This document shows positions 57,237 to 64,000 of a stretch of DNA of 64,000 nucleotides, in pieces. Location: contig JASKOT010000002.1 of assembly GCA_032158125.1 (NCBI GenBank), forward strand, positions 620,001 through 684,000, in the 5' to 3' direction. Source of the DNA: Papiliotrema nemorosa. Its lineage: Eukaryota > Basidiomycota > Tremellomycetes > Tremellales > Rhynchogastremaceae. The notes below the pieces were generated by a model. It saw only the letters and a program-made list of their open reading frames with translations. It did not search any database and was not told the origin of the DNA. The translations under genes and the position numbers were made by a program. Numbering within the stretch: position 1 is the first letter of the stretch; each line of letters starts with the position of its first letter.

Positions 57237-60200
57237 ATGGAAGCAGGTAAATACCCGTTTCTCTCCATGCAGAACAATGCTACAACCTTTGTGCAGAATA
57301 CGCGTCTCCTCCTCCATTCGGAGCCAAATCTGAACAAGACGACGATGTGGCTTACGGAGATGGCGAAGAGCTCGAGGAGCCAATTGGCTCGGAGGACTTT
57401 TGGACAGTCATCACTTCGTTCTTTGGGCAAAAGGGATTGGTCAGACAACAACTGGAGAGTTTCAACGAGTTTGTGGAGAATACAATGCAGGAGATTGTGG
57501 ATGAACGAGGGAGTCTGATCCTGGATCAACATGCTCAGTACACCGGGGCGGTGGGTGATGAGACTGTGAGTGTCATGCATTTCGACGGCCTTGTGAGGAT
57601 CCTGATTTCAGCGACGACACGAAATCAAGTTTGGACAGATTTACCTCGCGAGAGCCACCATGACTGAATCGGACGGTGTGACGACTCCCATGTTCCCACA
57701 AGAAGCTCGTTTGCGAAACTTGACCTACGCGGCGCCTCTGTATATCGACGTGGAGAAGAGAGTCCTTACGGCGAACGGGGTGGAAGATCCTGTCGAGGCC
57801 GACTGGAAGATTGCTTTAGATGAAGACGGCAATCCACTGGGAGCAGAGACAGAGAAAGTCTTCATCGGAAAGGTGAGTGCATATAGGTTGTTGTGGACTC
57901 ATGCTAATGAAAGATTCCCTTGATGGTCAGGAGTAATTTTTGTCTGCTGCATACTCTGCCAGAGAACTCATTTTACGACATTGGAGAATGCCCACTGGAT
58001 TCAGGAGGATACTTCATCGTCAAAGGTTCGGAAAAAGTCCTCATTGCCCAAGAGCGAATGGCGTTCAATAATGTTTACACGTTCAAAAAGGCTTCTACAT
58101 CTGGTTTCAGCTTCTACTCGACAGTCACGAGTCAGGTTGAGAAGAGCGGGAAGATCAGTGAAATGGAGGTCAGGCTATATCCCAAGTCTGGAGGTGGAGC
58201 AGCAGCAGGAGCGGCCATCCGAGTGAAGATACCCAAGATCAAGGTTGACATTCCCGTCGTCATTGTCTTCAGAGCCTTGGGTATTGTCGCCGACAGGGAT
58301 ATTCTCAACACAATCTGCTTTGACCCGAATGACAACGGTATCCTGGAGAGGTTACAGGCGTCGATCGAGGAGGGTTTCTCCATTCAGGATCAACAGACTG
58401 CACTGGACTTTATTGGTCGTCGAGCGCAGAATGAAATGGGAACGAGGCAACAACGACAACGGGCGGCATTCGAAATTCTGCTGCACGAGTTCTTGCCCCA
58501 CGTCTCGGTATCAGAGGGTTTCGAGCAGAAGAAGGCTTTCTTTTTGGGTTTCATGACGCACCGGTTGATCGCTGCCTCGATGGGTCGGAGAGAGCTGGAT
58601 GATAGGGATCATTTCGGAAACAAGCGGTTAGATTTGGCGGGTCCGTTGATGGCGAATCTGTTCAGGCAATTATTCTACCGATTCACCAAGCGGATCAGGG
58701 ATGAGCTGCAAAAGGTGAGTTCTAGTACGCGCGCTAAACTGAATTTAGTCCATCGCAGCTGGAAAGGAGTTTTCTCTCAACTCTGCCATTCGACCGGATA
58801 TAATTACAAATGGATTCAGGACGGCGATCAGTACAGGAAACTGGCCCACCGGTTCTACATCACATCGTGTGGGGGTATCACAAGTGCTGAATCGATATAC
58901 CTATGCCTCGACACTATCCCATTTGCGGCGAACCAACACTCCCATTGATCGAGGTAGTAAAGCGACCAAACCTCGTCAACTGCATAACACACATTGGGGT
59001 ATGGTATGTCCCGCCGAAACGCCAGAAGGAGCTGCATGTGGTCTGGTCAAGAATCTTGCGCTCATGTCGTACGTTTCGGTTGGTTCATACTCTGCACCAG
59101 TAATGGAGTTCCTGGAAGAGTGGGGTCTGGAAGATACTTCAGAGTTCATCTTTGCGCCAACGGCAACAAAGGTGTTTGTGAATGGTGTCTGGATGGGTAT
59201 CCATCGGAACGCTCCGCAGTTGCATGCCAACTTGCTCTCGATGAGACGAGGTGGGCAACTGAAACACGAGGTTTCCATTGTGAGGGATATCAGAGAGAGG
59301 GAACTGCGCCTCACTACCGACCCTGGACGAGTCATGCGTCCTTTATTCGTGGTCGACCAAGCGACACAGATGCCCTTGTTGAGGAGACATCACATTGATC
59401 GATTAGAAGCACGGATGGCCGAGGGACAGACGGAACAAGCGTTTGCAGATTTGCTGGATGACGCAGTGATCGAGTATGTGGATGCGGCAGAGGAAGAGAC
59501 GATCCTTATCGCCATGACAGCGGAAGATCTGGACAACGCTAGAAACATGAGCAGTCGACAGGAGCTGGTCAATGCTCGTGCGGCGCTAGGAAATGAGTCC
59601 TACTCATCTTTCGACCCGACAGCTCGGGTGAAAAGTACAAACTGGTCTCAACAATACACCCATGTCGAAATTCACCCAGCGATGATCTTGGGTGTTTGTG
59701 CGTCAATCGTTCCTTTCCCGGATCACAATCAGTCACCTCGTAACACGTACCAGTCGGCAATGGGTAAACAAGCCATGGGAGTGCACTTGACGAATTACCA
59801 ACTACGGATGGACACAATGGCCAATGTTCTGTACTACCCTCAGAAACCTCTGGCGACATCGCGATCGATGGAGTACCTTAAATTTGCAGAACTACCTGCA
59901 GGACAGAACGCCATTGTCGCCATCATGTGTTATTCAGGTTACAACCAAGAAGATTCAGTCATCATGAATCAATCGTCTATCGACCGAGGGCTGTTCCGAT
60001 CTCTGTACTATCGATCGTACACTGATAGTGAGGAGACAAAGGGTATGGAGAAGACGGCGACGATAGAAAAACCTGACAGGAATGATACTCTGCGAATGAA
60101 GATGGGTTCTTCGGATCGATATGCGAAGCTCGACGCGGATGGATTGATTGCCCCGGCGACGAATGTCAACGGTGACGATATCATTATCGGTAAAACAGCG

Positions 60201-61205
60201 CCTCTCCCGCCAGACTCGGAAGAGCTTGGTCAACGGTCTTCTTTGCACAAGAAGCGGGATGTTTCTACGCCGTTGAAGAGTACAGAACAAGGTGTCATTG
60301 ACCAGGTCATGATCTCTACAAACGGTGACGGTAACAAATTCGTCAAGATCCGAACGCGTGCGACTCGAGTGCCTGAGATTGGAGACAAGTTTGCCTCGCG
60401 ACACGGACAAAAGGGTACCATTGGTATCACCTATCGACAGGAGGATATGCCGTTCACAGCGAGTGGTATCGTCCCCGATATCATCATCAATCCTCACGCT
60501 ATTCCTTCTCGTATGACAATCGGTCATTTGGTCGAATGTCTGCTGTCCAAGGTTGCGACGTTGACAGGTCTGGCGGGTGACGCTACCCCGTTCACTGATC
60601 TGACGGTGGAGGCTGTTTCAAAGGTGTTGCGAGAAAAGGGGTTCCAGTCGCGAGGTTTCGAAGTGATGTATCACGGACACACTGGACGCAAATTGCAAGC
60701 GCAGATCTACTTTGGTCCGACATATTATCAGCGGCTGAAACACATGGTGGGTGACAAGATCCACGCTCGAGCCCGAGGGCCATTGCAGATCTTGACTCGA
60801 CAACCGGTAGAAGGTCGTTCGAGGGATGGTGGACTGCGATTCGGAGAAATGGAGAGAGATTGTATGATCTCACACGGTATTGCCGGATTCCTCAAAGAGA
60901 GGATGTACGATTCCTCGGACGGATTCAGAGTTCACGTCTGTGATCAGGTACGTCGACTTCTGCGCGTTGGGGGGAAGACTGACGGGTAGTGTGGATTGAT
61001 GGCTATTGCGAATTTGAAAAAGCAAGAGTTTGTCTGTTCAGTCTGCCGAAACTCGACGAGCATCTCGCAAGTCTACATTCCGTACGCTGCGAAGTTGCTC
61101 TTCCAAGAGTTGCAGGCCATGAACATTGCGTAAGTTGACGCATTTCGAGATTATGAGGAGTGTAGCTGACGTGTCAGTGTCCGAATGTACGGTGATGCTG
61201 AGTAG
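57237..61205 (+). CDS. RPB2: RNA polymerase II second-largest subunit
   Basis: Beta-like subunit of RNA polymerase II, forming half of the active-site cleft. A 10-nt first exon (57237-57246) joins to give [20 protein letters not shown]. Ordered marks: [20 protein letters not shown]; the lobe segment [20 protein letters not shown] with [53 protein letters not shown]; the hybrid-binding region [60 protein letters not shown]; and [20 protein letters not shown]. The C-terminal clamp zinc site is CDQC plus CSVC, and the end is [20 protein letters not shown] then GDAE. The intron after DELQK is only 34 nt. About 1,230 residues, normal for Rpb2. Confidence 0.97.
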
Positions 61206-61599
61206 ATACTCCACTTTTCGGTCGGTTCTGCCGATGGTGAGACGAGCGGAAAGAGGGACGCGGGTTGAAGGGTTATTCGAGGGGCAGTCGAGTAGAGTTG
61301 TACGCATATCAGGCGGGATTCCCGTCCATGAACCACACATCATATCATCATCTTTCCATTCTCTTTCTTGGCGTACCGCCTAGAGAGCGCTCATCAATGC
61401 ATACATCGTGTCGTGTATCATTTTGCTGCGAGAGTGAAGACCTTGGCGCTGGTCGAGGGGAAGGAGATGACTTCGGTCTTGGTAGGCTCGGGGATGACCG
61501 ATGACGCTTTGAGTCGGATTCCCGATCCTCATCCCAGCCTGCACCATAGATGTCACTCCACTACCTCTGTTACCAACACCCAAACACGCTCCATACGAG
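61206..61599. other. Intergenic between RPB2 and the Sec14-like gene
   Basis: About 390 bases, RPB2 3' UTR and promoter of the next gene. Open frames are unsupported. Confidence 0.45.
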
Positions 61600-63102
61600 A
61601 TGAGCAATACAGAAGGGGCCTCAGGCGCGGAAGGTTTTGCGTTCCCAGTTGGACACCTAGGACATCTCTCTGCGAGTCAACAGGAGTCTCTGAGAGAGTT
61701 CAAAAAGTTATGTCAGGATCGAGGGAAATATACCCCTGCTCAGGGGGGTGGTTTGCCATCCCACGAGGACCAGACGATGCTGTGAGTACCCCTTATCAAT
61801 GAATTGGAGTAATATGTTCTGGAGGTGGTGAAGGAGCAGGATACGAGGGAGGTGGAGAGAGAGTGCGAAGGTGGGAAGGTGGGGAGGTGAGAAGGTGGGG
61901 AGGTGAGAAGGGGGCTGACGGTATAGACGATTCTTGAGAGCGAGAAAGTTTCAACTTGAACCTGCTTACAAGCAATTTGTCGACTCTCAAAATTGGTGTA
62001 GAGAGAATAAGATTGGAGAATTGTACGATACGATAGATATACATGAGTATGATGAGACTAGAAAGTTGGTGAGTGCCCCTTCACACCTACTCTCCACCTA
62101 CGGCCGGGTAACACGGGGCATCGACCTCAAGCAGAAATCAGAGGTTCCTGTGCTGATGGCAGTACCCACAATGGGTTGGAAGTCGGGATAAGCGCGGAAT
62201 GCCAGTTTATCTCTTCGAAGTAGCCGGCCTCAGCTCAAAGGTGATCGCGGCACATGAGAAGGCTACAGAGCTCAAGTAAGTTGCAACCCCCTCTCTTCGC
62301 TTTGAGACTTGCTTTGGGCGCTGAATATGTAGAGCCGCAACAGATGGGATCCCAGCTTCGCCCAAGATGGCCAAACTATTCGCATTGTATGAAAATCTAA
62401 CCAACTTCGTCACTCCCTGGTGTAGCGCTCTCAGTAATCGACCTTATTACCCCACGCCCATCACTCAGGGTTGTAACATTATCGATATAAAAGGCACGGG
62501 CATCCGACAATTTTGGGATCTCAAGAACCACCTGCAAGACTCAAGTCAGCTCGCTACGGCTTATTACCCCGAAACGCTAGATAAGATCTTCGTAAATACC
62601 CCTGCACCCCTTCATGCCTCAAAATCCATGCTGATGACAGATCATCGGTGCACCTTCATTCTTCCCCAGTGTATGGTCCTGGGTCAAGAGGTGGTTTGAC
62701 CCAGTGGTCGTCTCGAAAATGTTCATTATATCCAACCATGAGGTCCTGCAAGTCTTATCGGAACATATAGACCCTCAAAGCATCCCTGCGAAATACGGCG
62801 GTGGATTGCAATACAACTTTGGGGATATGCCAAATCTCTTACCGGATGTGTTGGAGGGATGGACTTGGGCGCCAGGCGTGGAACGGCTGCCGATCGGACC
62901 GATACGTTGGGAAGAGGGAGAACAGGGAGAAATGGTCGCGATTGCTGTAGGGAGCGAGGAAGGGGTCAAGAGGCGGACGGTGGTGGGTAGCTTGAATAAG
63001 AATTGGAGGGAGTCAAAGTATCCGCCAGGAGGGGATACGGCGGCGGCGGAGACTTCGACTACGGTGCAGGAGCCTGTTGCACAGGGTCAAGTATCAGCAT
63101 AA
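61600..63102 (+). CDS. Sec14-like CRAL-TRIO lipid transfer protein
   Basis: Phosphatidylinositol/lipid transfer protein of the Sec14 family. The start MSNTEGASGAEGFAFPVGHL leads to the CRAL-TRIO N domain (SASQQESLREFKKLCQDRGK, then the joint MLRFLRARKFQLEPAYKQFV). The lipid-binding domain follows: YPQWVGSRDKRGMPVYLFEV, then QGCNIIDIKGTGIRQFWDLK, then ATAYYPETLDKIFIIGAPSF, with FFPSVWSWVKRWFDPVVVSK and IPAKYGGGLQYNFGDMPNLL. Here YPETLDKIFIIGAP is the family's YPERLGKFYIINAP equivalent and YGG(G) is conserved. The C-terminal ~110 residues are an extension ending VAQGQVSA. Five introns; the first (61783-61924) is 142 nt and carries a short tandem repeat. A 48-nt intron (62590-62637) must be removed to restore the motif. 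Confidence 0.92.
61875..61906. repeat. 16-bp tandem repeat in an intron
   Basis: Two perfect copies of GAAGGTGGGGAGGTGA with a degenerate partial copy on each side, inside the first intron of the Sec14-like gene. Confidence 0.85.
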
Positions 63103-63832
63103 ATCGACTCCTGCTTTCGTATCGCATGTAGCATAATAGTCTCCTGTAATCTCTGCCTGGTCGCAGCGGTTTAGCCATTTTGCCGAGATATCAAGGTGAC
63201 GAGAGGGCTGGCTACACGCGTCGAAAGTCAGTCTCGACAACGCTCTTGTGTCTTTGCTACTGCCCGCCATGGACGGTTGTCGACCTCTGTCTTTCCTAGG
63301 ACACCTTCCTGGTATCCTCTCATCAGCCATTTACAGGGCCGTATGTGATGTCGAGGAGTGTGCACGGCGGAAGGATCGGTGGCCGAAGAGGCACAAAGGT
63401 GACCGTCGCCCAGCACCGCATTAGACGTATGCAGACTGCGTATACTCGACCATCCTGTACATCCGCTAGTCCGCGCAGAGGGATGTCTGGATCTTGTCAC
63501 CAAGGCATATATTCACTCTTGACTAGCGTTGACAACCTGGACAGTCCCATGCATCAAGGGTACGCTCTGATCGCTGATCTCCCGGGCTTGCAAACCGCCA
63601 TCACACCACACGAGTGACGATTTTCAGGAGTCGACCCAGAACGCACGGTATGTCCTTTGATATGCTTCTCCTCACTCACACAAGCTCACCGTAGTCCACA
63701 TCAGCACACTAGCCTTCCTCGACTCACGTTGATCGATCTTCACCTTTACGACGCATCAACACCTCCTCCCACCCCACTTCTTTTAGCTTCGTCCCCGTCC
63801 CTTTCTCTTCGGGCGTCATCCAACTTTCTCCC
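63103..63832. other. Intergenic between the Sec14-like gene and the partial secreted-protein gene
   Basis: About 730 bases. No gene or RNA was recognised. Sequence becomes CT-rich before the ATG at 63833. Confidence 0.45.
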
Positions 63833-64000
63833 ATGTCTCTCGGTAGAAACACCATGCTGGTCCACATGGGCTTCGTCGTGCTCTGTGCTGCGAGTCTCGC
63901 GAGTTGGACCAACGCTTCACCTTCACCATCACGGCCTATCTACCCTGTTCGAAGACAACAATCAAGTTCAACTTCAACCACCACCAGTATGACGTTTGGT
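63833..64000 (+). CDS. Partial secreted protein (5' end only)
   Basis: An ATG at 63833 opens a frame of 56 codons that runs off the window end. It reads MSLGRNTMLVHMGFVVLCAA then SLASWTNASPSPSRPIYPVR, followed by a Gln/Ser/Thr-rich stretch. The hydrophobic segment MLVHMGFVVLCAASLA with a following polar region is a good signal peptide, and the downstream RPIYPVRRQQ contains a dibasic RR that could be a processing site. An ATG at 63854 (MLVHMGF) or 63866 could also be the start. The rest of the gene, and so its identity, lies outside the window. Confidence 0.55.
   Translation, partial: MSLGRNTMLVHMGFVVLCAASLASWTNASPSPSRPIYPVRRQQSSSTSTTTSMTFG

Noticed and set aside
59955..60527. 190-codon minus-strand open frame opposite RPB2
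   Set aside because: Antisense shadow of the most conserved part of RPB2; Arg/Asp/Thr-rich composition fits reverse-complement codon bias.
1..64000. tRNA, rRNA, transposon, LTR or CRISPR elements
   Set aside because: No A/B-box cloverleaf, terminal repeat pair, transposase, reverse-transcriptase motif or spaced direct-repeat array was recognised on reading both strands; small degenerate copies cannot be excluded by eye.

Overview
This window is nuclear DNA from an intron-dense fungus, most likely a basidiomycetous yeast of the Tremellomycetes (Cryptococcus/Kwoniella-like). Almost every gene is cut by many very short introns with GTGAGT-type donors, CTGAC/CTAAC-like branch sites and CAG/TAG acceptors. 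Many introns are 40-60 nt and several are only 32-34 nt. The proteins (COMPASS Set1, RNA polymerase II Rpb2, Ebp2, Isy1, a Dnf-type flippase, a bifunctional-type ArgJ acetyltransferase) are those of a fungal core genome. The lineage call is an inference from gene structure and protein character, not from a database search.

Layout. 0.7-14.2 kb: an FAD-linked oxidase with a large disordered insertion, a Gly/Ala-rich small protein, a 10-base assembly gap, a His-motif protein, bleomycin hydrolase, a second His-rich protein sharing a motif with the first, and a secreted histidine acid phosphatase. 14.4-25 kb: a Dnf-class P4-ATPase, a Zng1-type zinc chaperone GTPase, a Gis2/CNBP-like zinc-knuckle protein and splicing factor Isy1. 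25.6-33.8 kb: a Gln/His-rich orphan, the H3K4 methyltransferase Set1 and a secreted GILT-like protein. 34.6-42.1 kb: a HAM1-like protein, a MESH1-type HD hydrolase, epsilon-COP and an alpha/beta hydrolase. 42.5-47 kb: ribosomal protein eL18, a very small unannotated-looking spliced gene, two tandem paralogues of an unrecognised family and a Rossmann-fold NAD(P)-binding protein. 47.2-53.8 kb: a Spo71-like PH-domain protein, mitochondrial ornithine acetyltransferase and a Ser/Pro-rich orphan. 55.2-64 kb: Ebp2 and Rpb2 (divergent), a Sec14-like lipid transfer protein and the start of a secreted protein cut by the window end.

The genes form no operon or obvious pathway cluster. They look like ordinary housekeeping neighbours, several arranged as divergent pairs over 0.3-1 kb shared promoters. 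I saw no transposon, CRISPR array, rRNA or convincing tRNA. The parts that most deserve a second look are the tandem orphan paralogues at 43.9-45.4 kb with the tiny spliced gene beside them, a GC-AG intron that splits the catalytic motif of the acid phosphatase, widespread micro-exons, and lineage-specific insertions in well-known enzymes. Splice joints were derived by hand from reading frame, splice consensus and family motifs; they are predictions.
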